From Vibrio sp. (GTDB taxonomy: Bacteria; Pseudomonadota; Gammaproteobacteria; Enterobacterales; Vibrionaceae), in assembly GCA_028131545.1 (NCBI GenBank), contig JAOICL010000007.1, positions 1 to 64,000 on the forward strand: a stretch of DNA of 64,000 nucleotides. Reading direction: 5' to 3'. The number at the start of each line of letters is the position of its first letter. Positions within the stretch are counted from its first letter, which is position 1. The notes under the pieces are model-generated. The model made no database searches. It was given only the letters and a program-made list of their open reading frames with translations, and was not told the DNA's origin. Below, in pieces: positions 26,481-36,030 of the stretch. The position numbers and the translations under genes were made by a program.

Positions 26481-27755
26481 ATGATTTATAAATTATCGGA
26501 TGCTGTAGTTTTTGATGATAACTCCGGTTTACTTAAGTTAGATGATGGTGAAATCCAGCTTTCAGCACGTCAAAGCCAACTACTCCAGCTTCTTTGTAAG
26601 AACAGCGGAGAGTATGTTAGCAAAGACAGCATCATCAATGCACTCTACAGTAATCGGCATGCTAGCAATGACGTTATTACAAAATTTGTAAGCTTACTTC
26701 GAGCTAAATTGTTAGAGGCCAATTTAGAGGATGTCATTGAAACTCGAAAAAGTTATGGCTATAAGGTCAATGTCATTCAACTCGTTATCCCTTCAAAAAA
26801 AAGTCACCTATTAAATAATCATTTTTTGTATGTTTTTATTATCAGCATTTTAGTTCTTGGTATTGGTTATTACATTTACTTGAAAGAACAGCAGGCACCT
26901 ATAGCTATAGCACCAGGAACTATTAATATCCAATTATCAGAAAGAGCAAGTCACTATAAAGATTCTTTTTGTGCTGAAGCGAGCGTATTAGCATTAAGAT
27001 CAGTAAGTACTCATTATCAATTTCTACAAGGAGAAAATGTTAAAGGTGTTTACTCAATATTCATTGACTCTATCGATGAGGGAACATCGGTAACGTTAAC
27101 AAATAACCTGACAGATACTATTGAATTACAAAAAACATACCCTAGCTTCGTTAATAAAAATATGTATCAGTTACGAACCGATGTATATGATATTATTAAT
27201 GTATCGAATCGCCCTCATGAACCTGTAATCAAAGAAGCTTATAACAATAACGCAACATATTTCTGTACTGCTCAGTATGATTGGCATCAATTTATGACAG
27301 GAAAGGTGACAAAAGAAGAACACGGAAAAAATGCAAAAGCTTTATTTGATAGCTTTAGTGTTAATGAATTAGATAAGTTTACACTCATACTGTATCTTAA
27401 GTTTGCTTATGAATCATACTCTTTCGGATCTATTTCTAAAAATGACTTTGAAAACATCATTTATAATGAACCTATTTCAACATCCACAAGGACGACGATT
27501 CAAGCTCAAATTGCTCTTTATAATGGAGAATATGATAGAGTAATTGAAATATTATCATCTAGAGATACTAACTTAGATACTTATTCACACCTTATTTTAT
27601 ATAATGCGTATGCCGAGCAAGGTGAGCAAAAAAAAGCCAAGGCTATTCTTTATTCATTTTATCGTCAATTTCCAGAGGAATATCAAGAGCATCTTTATAA
27701 ATATGTAGATACAATGTTTAAAAGAGAAGGGGCAATTATGCCTAATGCTAAATAA
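26481..27755 (+). CDS. ToxR-like transmembrane regulator, paralog B
   Basis: A 424-residue regulator, the closest relative of paralog A: the winged helix and membrane segment are almost identical and the outer domain is highly similar. A two-residue insertion (AI) lies just after the membrane helix. The same AAAGGA element about 11 bp ahead of the ATG precedes both A and B, so the tandem copies include the translation start region. Both outer cysteines are present. It is convergent with paralog C. Confidence 0.87.
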   Translation: MIYKLSDAVVFDDNSGLLKLDDGEIQLSARQSQLLQLLCKNSGEYVSKDSIINALYSNRHASNDVITKFVSLLRAKLLEANLEDVIETRKSYGYKVNVIQLVIPSKKSHLLNNHFLYVFIISILVLGIGYYIYLKEQQAPIAIAPGTINIQLSERASHYKDSFCAEASVLALRSVSTHYQFLQGENVKGVYSIFIDSIDEGTSVTLTNNLTDTIELQKTYPSFVNKNMYQLRTDVYDIINVSNRPHEPVIKEAYNNNATYFCTAQYDWHQFMTGKVTKEEHGKNAKALFDSFSVNELDKFTLILYLKFAYESYSFGSISKNDFENIIYNEPISTSTRTTIQAQIALYNGEYDRVIEILSSRDTNLDTYSHLILYNAYAEQGEQKKAKAILYSFYRQFPEEYQEHLYKYVDTMFKREGAIMPNAK

Positions 27756-27924
27756 CAATTATGAATATATTTAACTAAAGTTCTTTGCCATCTGTGATTA
27801 AATCTACTTTTATAATGTTATACTAAGTAATAGTATGTCATCAGTAAATGATTTGAGTGTCAATCCAACTTGTAAGTCATGGTTAATGTAGATGTAACAT
27901 GTCGCTATATCTATATTCCTATAA

Positions 27925-29196
27925 TTAGTTAATATCTCTTCTAAACATTCGTTCTACATATTTATGGTAATTCTCTTGATACGCGTTTGGAAATTGTTTA
28001 TTCCTTGTATACAGAAGAACCTTAGCTTTATTATCTTCACCCAACTGTAAATACGCATTATATAAAATAAGGTTTAGAAAGCTATCTAGATTTGATGTGG
28101 TAATGGATAATATATCAACAACACGATTATAATCTTGTTCATATAGAGCTATTTGAGCACGAATAGCAATGTGGTTTGATGATGAAATCGGTTCATTGTA
28201 GATGATATTCTCAAATTCATCCTTTTCAATCATGCCAAACGAGTACGCTTCATAGGCAAATTTCATATATAAAAGAATAGTGATGGGTTTTAAGTTATCG
28301 ACATCGAAGCTATCGAGTAATTCTTTGGCATTTTTCCCATGTTCATCGATGGTAACAGCACCAGTCATAAACTGGTGCCAGTCGTATTGTGCTGTACAAA
28401 AGTATTGAGATTGCTCTCTATATGACTTTAGAAAATCACTCTTGAAGCTAGCGGTGCCTTCATTATTTCGTTTATTTGAAAACCCAATAACATCTAAAAC
28501 ATCAAATAGTAATTGATACATGTTTTTATCGAACAAATGAGGATATGTTTTTTGTAACGTAATAGTATCAGCTAGATTGTTTCTCAATGTTACTAATGTA
28601 CCGCCATCAACAGAATCAATTACTATTGAGTGTACACCTTTAACTGTTTCATCTTGCGTGAATTGAAGATTGGAGACAAAACCTTTTAAGCTAAGTAGAG
28701 TAACTTCGGCACAAAAAGAATTCTTATATCTACGAGCTTCTTGAGTGATTTTTATATCAACAACACCAGGTGTTATTGGTATTTTTGGTTCTTTGAAGTA
28801 GCTGAATAATACAATGCTGAAAAACAGGGAAAGGGCACACAGCATATATATTTTTTTATGATTGGATCTTTTATCTTCTTTAGGTGGTACAACTAATTGT
28901 GCAGAGGGTATGAGCGTATACCCATAGTTTTTTCTTGTTTTAAGGGTGTCTTGTAGGCCTATTTTAGCTAACTTTGAACGAAGTAAACTGATAAGTTTTG
29001 TAATGGATTCATTACTTGTATATCTATCACCGTACAAGTGAGTAATGATACTTTCTTTGTCTATGTACTCGGTATTATCACAAAGGAGTTGGAGTAGTTG
29101 ATTTTGACGTTGGGTTAACTGTACTTCAGATTTTTGAGATCGAAGTATCCCAGAGTGGGTATCGAATGTGACATTGTTTAGTAGTTTATAAATCAT
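27925..29196 (-). CDS. ToxR-like transmembrane regulator, paralog C
   Basis: A 423-residue regulator with the same order of winged helix (1-98), membrane helix (about 118-138) and large outer domain with two conserved cysteines. It is most similar to paralog E, including the DNA around its stop (MFRRDIN ending) and upstream region. The recognition region reads SNESITKLISLLRSKL, different from A and B, so its DNA target may differ. It has its own 237-bp upstream region, homologous to that of paralog E. Confidence 0.86.
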   Translation of the reverse strand: MIYKLLNNVTFDTHSGILRSQKSEVQLTQRQNQLLQLLCDNTEYIDKESIITHLYGDRYTSNESITKLISLLRSKLAKIGLQDTLKTRKNYGYTLIPSAQLVVPPKEDKRSNHKKIYMLCALSLFFSIVLFSYFKEPKIPITPGVVDIKITQEARRYKNSFCAEVTLLSLKGFVSNLQFTQDETVKGVHSIVIDSVDGGTLVTLRNNLADTITLQKTYPHLFDKNMYQLLFDVLDVIGFSNKRNNEGTASFKSDFLKSYREQSQYFCTAQYDWHQFMTGAVTIDEHGKNAKELLDSFDVDNLKPITILLYMKFAYEAYSFGMIEKDEFENIIYNEPISSSNHIAIRAQIALYEQDYNRVVDILSITTSNLDSFLNLILYNAYLQLGEDNKAKVLLYTRNKQFPNAYQENYHKYVERMFRRDIN

Positions 29197-29433
29197 ATTA
29201 AATTACTGTAATCAAAGTAAGATGGTTTATTCTATTGTTAAAGCTAACATATTAACCATAGCATAAACACACTAACTCTTTATAGATCAATGCTTAAGTT
29301 TTGATTATAGGGGTATTTATATGACCAATAAAAGCGCACTATAACTGATTATTTTGATGGAAAAATTATAAAGGAACAACATAGAGCTATTTATATCGAA
29401 ATAGGAACATCTATGTACTGTCACTTATAAAAT
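29197..29433 (-). promoter_or_regulatory. Upstream region of paralog C, duplicated ahead of paralog E
   Basis: About 200 bp here align by eye with 32077-32285 ahead of paralog E, including a block with ATAGATCAATGC and a TATAATC (-10-like) on the minus strand near 29303-29309. The conservation outside the coding sequence suggests that the promoter was copied with the gene. Confidence 0.6.
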
Positions 29434-30714
29434 TCAATCGCTTAACAATACTTTTTCTTTCTGAAACATAATATCAACATACTTATGAAGATTGTCTTGA
29501 TACGCATCAGGGAAGTGCTGATTAAATGTATATAATAATGACTTAGCTTTTACATGGTCTCCTCGCTTTAAATAAGCATTATATAATATGAGCCGTGTAT
29601 ATCCATTTATATTAGCCTCGCTTGATGATAATATATTGATCACTCGATCATAATCCTTCTCATATAAGGCAATTTGTGATTGAATAGAGGTGGACTTTGA
29701 TGACGATATTGGGTCGTTATAAATCACATCTTCAAATACATCTTGTTCTAGGGTTCCAAACGAGTATGCTTCATAAGCAAATTTCATATAAAGAATTAAT
29801 GTTATTTCATCTAATTCATCGATGCTAAAACTATCAAATAAAGCTCTTGCATTAACAGCATGTTCTTTCGATGTGGTTTTTCCGGTCATAAATGCAAACC
29901 AATCGTATTGTGCTGTACAAAATAATTGAGTGTTATTGCTATACGCTTTTTTAACACTTTCAATGGAATATTGTTCCCTATGAGAAATACGAATGATATT
30001 CAATACATCGCTGAGTAAACGATACATATTTTCATTAAATAGAGTTGGGTATGTTTTTTGAAGCTCGATCGTGTCGGTTGTATTATTGGTTAATTTTATC
30101 GATGTACCTCCATCTATATGATCAATAAATATAGAATATACGCCAGTTATGTTCTCATTTTGAGAAAAATCATAGTTAGGAGTAAATGACATTATAGATA
30201 AGAGGCTAACTTCAGCACAGAATGAATCTTTTTGTTCCGTTGCTTGTTTTGTTATTTTGATATCAATGACACCCGGTGTTATTAGTGTTGTTGGCTTTTG
30301 TAGATAGCTGAGAAGAGCGACACCCAAAATTAAAACACAAGATATTGAAATGTATATTAAGCTTTTATGTTTCGTTTTTTCTCTTTTTTTTTCTTGATTA
30401 GGGGAGAGTAATTCAACCGAGCTTTTAATTTTATACCCATAGTTATGTCTTGTTTCAACGTAATCATGTAAATCGACTTCAGATAACTTACTGCGGAGTA
30501 AAAATATAAGTTTAGTAATAACTTGATTATTCGTGTCGTTATTATTATATAAAGTAGAAATTATGGTTTCTTTTGTTAAGTAATCATGACTTTCTTTACA
30601 AAGAAGATGAAGTAATTGGTTTTGTTGTTGAGTTAATTTCACCTCGCATGTTGATGATTTTAACATACCAGAAATGGTATCAAATAAAACATCATCAGAT
30701 AATTTATAAATCAT
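29434..30714 (-). CDS. ToxR-like transmembrane regulator, paralog D
   Basis: A 426-residue regulator, the most divergent of the four large paralogs. Its winged-helix recognition region is NNQVITKLIFLLRSKL, its linker is rich in Lys and Glu, and its membrane helix is about 119-138. Both outer cysteines (SFCAE and LFCTAQYDW) and the TPR-like C-terminal part are kept. It starts 72 bp downstream of paralog E on the same strand with a terminator-like hairpin between them, so it may have its own promoter or depend on read-through. Confidence 0.86.
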   Translation of the reverse strand: MIYKLSDDVLFDTISGMLKSSTCEVKLTQQQNQLLHLLCKESHDYLTKETIISTLYNNNDTNNQVITKLIFLLRSKLSEVDLHDYVETRHNYGYKIKSSVELLSPNQEKKREKTKHKSLIYISISCVLILGVALLSYLQKPTTLITPGVIDIKITKQATEQKDSFCAEVSLLSIMSFTPNYDFSQNENITGVYSIFIDHIDGGTSIKLTNNTTDTIELQKTYPTLFNENMYRLLSDVLNIIRISHREQYSIESVKKAYSNNTQLFCTAQYDWFAFMTGKTTSKEHAVNARALFDSFSIDELDEITLILYMKFAYEAYSFGTLEQDVFEDVIYNDPISSSKSTSIQSQIALYEKDYDRVINILSSSEANINGYTRLILYNAYLKRGDHVKAKSLLYTFNQHFPDAYQDNLHKYVDIMFQKEKVLLSD

Positions 30715-30746
30715 GTCGGTGTATATCCTACTGGTAAGTAATCAAA

Positions 30747-30779
30747 AATGTAGAGGTCGCATATCGTAACATCTACATT
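30747..30779 (-). terminator. Terminator after paralog E
   Basis: On the minus strand an 8-bp stem extended by two pairs past one mismatch (30747-30757 with 30769-30779) is followed by TTTTT. It lies directly after the stop of paralog E. A related but decayed hairpin lies after paralog C. Confidence 0.6.
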
Positions 30780-30786
30780 CTTATAG

Positions 30787-32076
30787 TTAGTTGATATCTC
30801 TTCTAAACATTCGGTCTACATATTTATGAAAATTCTCTTTATACGCATTGGGGAGTTGTTGACTTACTGTATACAGAAGGGCCTTAGCTTTTTTATCTTC
30901 ACCCAGCTGTAAATAAGCGTTAGATAAGATAAGGCTAAGATAGCTATCTAGGTTTGAAGTATTGTTGGATAATATATCAACAACACGGTTATAATCATGT
31001 TCATATAAAGCTTTTTGAGCACGGATAGAAATGATGTTTGATGATAGAATCGGTTCATTGTAGATGATGCTCTCAAATTCATCTTTCTCAATCATGCCAA
31101 ATGAGTACGCCTCATAGGCAAACTTCATATATAAAAGAATAGTGATGGGCTTTAAGTTATCAACATCGAAGCTATCGAGTAACTCTTTGGCATTTTTTCC
31201 ATGTTCATCTACGGTAACGGCTCCAGTCATAAACTGATACCAATCGTATTGTGCTGTGCAATAATATTGGGATTGCTCTCTATATGATGTTAAAAAATCA
31301 TTCATTAGGCTAATGGCGCCTTCATTATTTCGTTTATTTGAAAAACCAATAACATCTAGGACATCAAATAATAATTGATGCATGTTTTTATCGAACAAAT
31401 GAGGGTATGTTTTATGTAACTCAATAGTATCCGTTGGATTGTTTCTTAATGTTACCAATGTACCCCCATTAACAGAATCAATTACTATTGAGTATACACC
31501 TTTAATATTTTTATCTTGTGTAAACTGAAGATTAGAAACAAAGCCTCTTAATTTTAGTATGGTAATTTCAGCACAAAAAGAATCTTTATGTAGATTTGCT
31601 TCTTTGGTTAGCTTGACATCAACAAAACCGGGTGTAATCGGTGTTATTGGTTTTTTAAAGTAACCATAAAAAGCAATGCTGAACGATAATAGTAATATAG
31701 CGAGTATATATATGATTTTTGTTGCTTTTTTGTTGCTTTTAGATGTTTTCACTCGCTTTTCATTTGTTACGACTCTCTGTGCTGATACGATGAGTTTGTA
31801 GCCATAATTCTTTCTTGTTTCAAGAGTGTCATGCAGATCGACTTCAGCCAACTTAGATCGAAGTAAACTAATAAGTTTTGTAATGGATTCATTACTTGTA
31901 TATCTATCACCGTACAAGTGAGTAATGATACTTTCTTTATTTATGTACTCGGTATTGTCACAAAGGAGTTGGAGTAGTTGATTTTGACGTTGGGTTAACT
32001 GTACTTCAGATTCTTGAGAGCGAAGTAGCCCAGACTGGGTATCAAATGTGACATTTTTGGGTAGTTGATAAATCAT
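30787..32076 (-). CDS. ToxR-like transmembrane regulator, paralog E
   Basis: A 429-residue regulator, nearly a twin of paralog C over the winged helix and much of the outer domain. Its linker is longer and lysine-rich, and the membrane helix lies at about 127-145. Both outer cysteines are present (SFCAE and YYCTAQYDW). It begins the minus-strand set E, D, C. No transport, two-component or ToxS-like gene is interleaved, so the regulators are not obvious accessories of a neighbouring operon. Confidence 0.86.
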   Translation of the reverse strand: MIYQLPKNVTFDTQSGLLRSQESEVQLTQRQNQLLQLLCDNTEYINKESIITHLYGDRYTSNESITKLISLLRSKLAEVDLHDTLETRKNYGYKLIVSAQRVVTNEKRVKTSKSNKKATKIIYILAILLLSFSIAFYGYFKKPITPITPGFVDVKLTKEANLHKDSFCAEITILKLRGFVSNLQFTQDKNIKGVYSIVIDSVNGGTLVTLRNNPTDTIELHKTYPHLFDKNMHQLLFDVLDVIGFSNKRNNEGAISLMNDFLTSYREQSQYYCTAQYDWYQFMTGAVTVDEHGKNAKELLDSFDVDNLKPITILLYMKFAYEAYSFGMIEKDEFESIIYNEPILSSNIISIRAQKALYEHDYNRVVDILSNNTSNLDSYLSLILSNAYLQLGEDKKAKALLYTVSQQLPNAYKENFHKYVDRMFRRDIN

Positions 32077-32349
32077 TTTAAATAACAGTAACCAAAGTAA
32101 GGTAGTTTATGTTAATAGCGCTATTATATTAACAATAGCATAAACGGACTAACCCCTTATAGATCAATGCATAACTTTTGATTATAGACATGAGTTTCTA
32201 TCATTAGTCACTAATAGTGCACTATAACTAAATAGATCTAAAGTGAATGAATCATAAAGGAATAACATAGTCTTATTTCTAAGCAAATCAATTACGTAAA
32301 TGGTTATATTTTGTGCTGTAATGTAGATAGGTAGGTATAGGGATGGAAT
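32077..32349. promoter_or_regulatory. Divergent upstream region of paralog E and the 96-residue orphan gene
   Basis: 273 bp shared by two divergent genes. The part nearest paralog E is the homolog of 29197-29397. A TATAATC element on the minus strand near 32180-32187 is a candidate -10 box. Confidence 0.5.
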
Positions 32350-32640
32350 ATGATGAAGCAGTATGTTGAAGCTATAATTGATACTTATTTGGCCGTGAAA
32401 GGAATCGATAATATCGTTTATAAAATGGAGAAGTTGATGATGAGCGATACGGATATTTATTACTTAGAACACAAACAGCTCATTAGCTTTGAGCAGATCC
32501 TACTAAGTCTACCATCTAAACAAGCCAAAGCGGTTTATCAATCGTATGGGCATACAAGGCATGAACAATTGTGTTTCTATAATAGTATTGTGTTGTTGGC
32601 TAAACGAGGATGCGAACAAGCTCAACGTGCTACTGTATGA
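32350..32640 (+). CDS. Orphan 96-residue protein with a decayed second copy nearby
   Basis: A small, probably cytoplasmic helical protein with no recognised domain. Its C-terminal half has the motif HEQLCFYNSIVLLAKRGCEQAQRA with two cysteines. Support for it being a gene comes from a diverged copy at 35324-35471 that matches the C-terminal half at protein level but has internal stops. It is divergent from the ToxR-like paralog E and convergent with murP. Function unknown; an association with the regulator cluster is inference. Confidence 0.6.
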   Translation: MMKQYVEAIIDTYLAVKGIDNIVYKMEKLMMSDTDIYYLEHKQLISFEQILLSLPSKQAKAVYQSYGHTRHEQLCFYNSIVLLAKRGCEQAQRATV

Positions 32641-32716
32641 TTTACTAACAAAGCTCACTTCATAGATAATGAATACCTTGAAATGAGCTATTGTTATGAA
32701 TATTAATTCGAAGCTA

Positions 32717-34174
32717 TTAACTTAAATCTACGTTTTTAGTTCCAAATAACATAGTGACTGTAAAGCCCGCGATGTAAGACACAAGAATACCAGAACCATA
32801 AACTGCCATACCCATAAATATACCGCTATCAGAAGTCATTAGCGGAAGGGCAACGATACCGGAAGGTCCAAATACCGTATTCAGACCAACTGGTAGGCCT
32901 AAGTAAGAAATCATACCGACATAGAAGCCACCAATTGCACCGCCAATACATGCTGTTATAAAAGGTTTTACTCGGGGTAAGGTTACCCCATAAATCAATG
33001 GCTCTCCAATACCTAAGATACCAGGAATGATTGACCCTTTGACTTGTGTACGAAGTAATGAGTCTTGTGCTGCTTTTTTATAGAGAGCAAATGCTGCACC
33101 GACTTGACCGCCTCCAGCCATTGCTAAAATAGGAAATAACGAGTTGAAACCTTGAGCATCCATTAATGCGAAGTAAACAGGGACAAAACCTTGGTGAATA
33201 CCAAACATCACTGATATTAAGAATAATCCTGCAAGAACCGCGCTACCAATTGGGTTCCCATTCAGGTTTAAGAATAACCATGACATCCCTTGGTATAAGT
33301 AGCCACCTAACGGCATAATAAACAGGAATGTGAACATACCCATGATCAGTAATGTAACAAAAGAGGTCAGAATCATATCAAGGCTATCAGGCATGAATGA
33401 GCGAACAAAACGTTCTACTTTTGCACCAATAATCGCGGCAATAAGTACACCAATGATGTTACCTCGAGGGTCAATCTCATTACCAAAAAAAGTTTCAATA
33501 CCAGAGTATATCCCTTTGGTTGCCTCATGATCGTAACCTAAAACAAATAGCGATGCGATGATAGCTCCATTAACACCAGACCCACCAAATGCTTTTTGTG
33601 CATTATAACCAATCAAAATACTCAAGAAGCTAAATAAACCTTTACTGAATACTTTCATGTATCCAATAAGATGAAGTATAAAATCGCTTGGAACTTCATT
33701 ACCTTTAACTAAAGTTTGTTCAAATAATGTAGCAAAACCAAGAAGTAGGCCAGCGGCAATAAAACCAGGAATGAGAGGGGTGAAAATAGTCGCGAACTTT
33801 GATAAAAATTGCTGGATAGGGTTAGTTTGCTTGGACTTGATTTCTTTTTTTGCATCGGATGCTATAGATGTAAGATCAGCATTCTCTGATAAATCAATTG
33901 AACCGGATTCAACACCAAATTCAGCTAGCATCTTATTCATCATCTCAGACGCAGTTTGAGCTTTACCTGGGCCTAGCACAATTTGTAATTGGTCATCACC
34001 TTCAACAATGCCTAGGACACCGGGAATACGTTTGATAACATCCTGATTTGCTAAACTGTTATTAACTAAACCTAAACGAAGGCGAGTCATGCAGTTACCG
34101 CACTGTTTGACGTTGTTAGCGCCCCCAACAGCAGAAATAATTTGGCTAATCATTTCATGATTAATCTTTGCCAT
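32717..34174 (-). CDS. murP: N-acetylmuramic acid PTS permease, EIIBC component
   Basis: A 485-residue phosphotransferase permease that imports and phosphorylates N-acetylmuramic acid, giving the 6-phosphate. The IIB domain (1-90) has the active-site cysteine C28 in the NCMTRLRL motif; a linker leads to the IIC domain from about 115 with eight to ten helices and the [10 protein letters not shown] motif. It has no IIA domain, as in E. coli MurP, and must take phosphate from a glucose-type IIA. It lies 81 bp downstream of murQ on the same strand, which supports the substrate assignment. Confidence 0.9.
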   Translation of the reverse strand: MAKINHEMISQIISAVGGANNVKQCGNCMTRLRLGLVNNSLANQDVIKRIPGVLGIVEGDDQLQIVLGPGKAQTASEMMNKMLAEFGVESGSIDLSENADLTSIASDAKKEIKSKQTNPIQQFLSKFATIFTPLIPGFIAAGLLLGFATLFEQTLVKGNEVPSDFILHLIGYMKVFSKGLFSFLSILIGYNAQKAFGGSGVNGAIIASLFVLGYDHEATKGIYSGIETFFGNEIDPRGNIIGVLIAAIIGAKVERFVRSFMPDSLDMILTSFVTLLIMGMFTFLFIMPLGGYLYQGMSWLFLNLNGNPIGSAVLAGLFLISVMFGIHQGFVPVYFALMDAQGFNSLFPILAMAGGGQVGAAFALYKKAAQDSLLRTQVKGSIIPGILGIGEPLIYGVTLPRVKPFITACIGGAIGGFYVGMISYLGLPVGLNTVFGPSGIVALPLMTSDSGIFMGMAVYGSGILVSYIAGFTVTMLFGTKNVDLS

Positions 34175-34255
34175 AATAAATATCCTTGTAGAGATAAGTT
34201 GTTTCTATATTGTTATATTTAATGAGTAGTAAAAATGTGTTGGTAACTATTTTTG

Positions 34256-35158
34256 CTATGCTTTCATGATGGCTGGACGGATAAATCCTTCGTTATCAGA
34301 TAGAAGTTGTGTTGCTTTGTTTGCATCAGTTGCGGTTAGAATCATCACGATAGCCGTTTTGCAATGTCCATTTGCTTGAGTTAAAGCTGACTCAGCAGTA
34401 GTGCGGTCACATTCTGTCGCTTCCATTACAATTTTCTTCTGACGTTCAACTAATTTTGCATTGGTCGCTTCAACATCAATCATCAGATTTCCGTATACTT
34501 TTCCAGAGCGAATCATTGAACCTGTTGTCAGCATATTCAGTATTAGCTTTTGTGCTGTACCTGCTTTCATGCGAGATGACCCTGTAATAACTTCAGGGCC
34601 AACAATTGGGTTCATCTTGAAATCAGCTATTTCTGACATTTGTGAAGCAGGGTTGCAGGTAATGCAGCCAACTAGTGAACCACATGATTTTGCATATTCC
34701 ATAGCACCGATGACGTATGGAGTACGGCCGCTTGCTGCAATTCCAATTAGAATATCCTTTTCATTGAACTTAATATCTTTAAGATCTTGAGCTCCAAGAT
34801 CCGTATTATCTTCAGCGTTTTCAACGGCTTTAAGAATAGCTGTGTGACCTCCAGCGATAATCCCAACGACTTGTTCAGCTGGAGTACCGTATGTCGGTGG
34901 ACATTCGCTTGCATCAAGAATGCCAAGACGCCCAGAGGTACCGGCACCGGTGTAAATTAAACGACCTCCACTTTTGAAGGCATCTGCGATAGCGTTAACG
35001 GCTTTTTCAATCTCAGGCATTGTTTTTTCAACAGCAATGGCTACTTTTTTGTCTTCTTCATTAATCACTTTTAGCATGTTTAAAGTAGACAAAGTGTCAA
35101 TCGCACAGCTTGCTTGGTTACTGCTTTCGGTAACCATTTGATTTAAGTTGATACTCAT
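34256..35158 (-). CDS. murQ: N-acetylmuramic acid 6-phosphate etherase
   Basis: A 300-residue lyase that cleaves the lactyl ether of N-acetylmuramate 6-phosphate to N-acetylglucosamine 6-phosphate and D-lactate, feeding recovered cell wall into amino-sugar metabolism. The SIS-domain signature is clear: the TGAGTSGRLGILDASECPPTYG block with the catalytic Glu in ASEC, the IAASGRTPYVIGA block and the GSSRMKAGTAQKLILN block. Length equals the family norm (about 298). It precedes murP in an operon. No MurR-type regulator is adjacent, but a palindrome lies in the promoter region. Confidence 0.96.
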   Translation of the reverse strand: MSINLNQMVTESSNQASCAIDTLSTLNMLKVINEEDKKVAIAVEKTMPEIEKAVNAIADAFKSGGRLIYTGAGTSGRLGILDASECPPTYGTPAEQVVGIIAGGHTAILKAVENAEDNTDLGAQDLKDIKFNEKDILIGIAASGRTPYVIGAMEYAKSCGSLVGCITCNPASQMSEIADFKMNPIVGPEVITGSSRMKAGTAQKLILNMLTTGSMIRSGKVYGNLMIDVEATNAKLVERQKKIVMEATECDRTTAESALTQANGHCKTAIVMILTATDANKATQLLSDNEGFIRPAIMKA

Positions 35159-35206
35159 AGAGACTCTTGTATTGATTTAATCTTTATAGGATGAGGGGTA
35201 TTGTAA

Positions 35207-35221
35207 GGAATTTTAAATTCC
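35207..35221. promoter_or_regulatory. Palindrome upstream of murQ, candidate repressor site
   Basis: GGAATTT-T-AAATTCC is a perfect 15-bp palindrome about 50 bp upstream of the murQ start. Amino-sugar regulators of the RpiR family bind palindromes of this kind. The regulator is not encoded in the window. Confidence 0.45.
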
Positions 35222-35323
35222 AATTGTTGATACAAGTCAAACTATCAACACAAGATGTGTAATTTATTATTCCACAATTAGCTGAGTAAACGTAGCTGTA
35301 ATATTGGAACAATGCTTAGAGGC

Positions 35324-35471
35324 ATTAATTTGAACACTAGTATTGGATTATTACAAAGCCCAAAAAGGTAAGAAAAGGAACAATACAAGTCATGAGTCAT
35401 TGTGTTTCTATCATTGTATTGTTCGATAAACTGAATGAGGATGTGAACAAACTTTGCGTACAGCGATTTAA
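35324..35471 (+). pseudogene. Decayed copy of the 96-residue orphan gene
   Basis: Translated in two frames, this stretch matches the C-terminal half of the protein at 32350-32640. In particular TSHESLCFYHCIVR..TE..GCEQTLRTAI aligns with TRHEQLCFYNSIVLLAKRGCEQAQRATV, with two stop codons inside and an indel upstream. The two copies flank murPQ. Confidence 0.7.
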
Positions 35472-36030
35472 TCATTATGTTAGTGCGCTTTGTATTAAAG
35501 CTTGAATACTTTAAGCGACGTAAAGCATCGTCTTTTAGATATTATGGTTTAGGTCATTAATAACCAGAGAGTTAACTAAGTTAACTTACTGTTTATTATA
35601 TAGTTTATGTTAAATTGTTATGTTTAATAGATACTGTAGATCAGATTACTAATTATAGTTAATAGGGTGATAACAATGAATCAACCCAACAATTTTTAAT
35701 ACGAACAGTAAACAGCTATAGAGGATATGGACTCACCAATACATAATTTAACATAACGTACATAATGCGCACTTAAGTGCTATTTGATAATAATATGGGT
35801 AACTGTGGTTAAACTGATGATTAACCTAGTATGTATGTCCCCAAAAGAAATGACTTTAAAGATTGAACAATCTAAAGCCTAACAGCATCAATTTTAGATT
35901 CACAGTGCGCAAAAACTCAACATTGAATATTCTACTCACTCGTTTACTGTTTGTTAGATGCCTACCTATAACGGAAACATAACCAAAACTGAGTTATACT
36001 CTGGCTTTACTCTTTTATAGGTATTATCAA

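Larger units (their letters stand above)
35159..36030. other. 872-bp region with an operator-like palindrome and a gene remnant
   Basis: No intact gene is seen. It holds the murQ promoter area with the palindrome at 35207-35221 and the pseudogene at 35324-35471. The rest (35480-36000) is AT-rich with several short inverted repeats such as GTTAACTAAGTTAAC near 35570 and shows nothing recognisable. Confidence 0.5.

Noticed and set aside
34461..34790. A 109-codon plus-strand frame inside murQ
   Set aside because: It lies wholly within the strongly conserved murQ gene on the other strand.
35278..35475. A 65-codon minus-strand frame
   Set aside because: The plus strand here is the recognisable remnant of the 96-residue gene; the minus frame has no ribosome-binding site.
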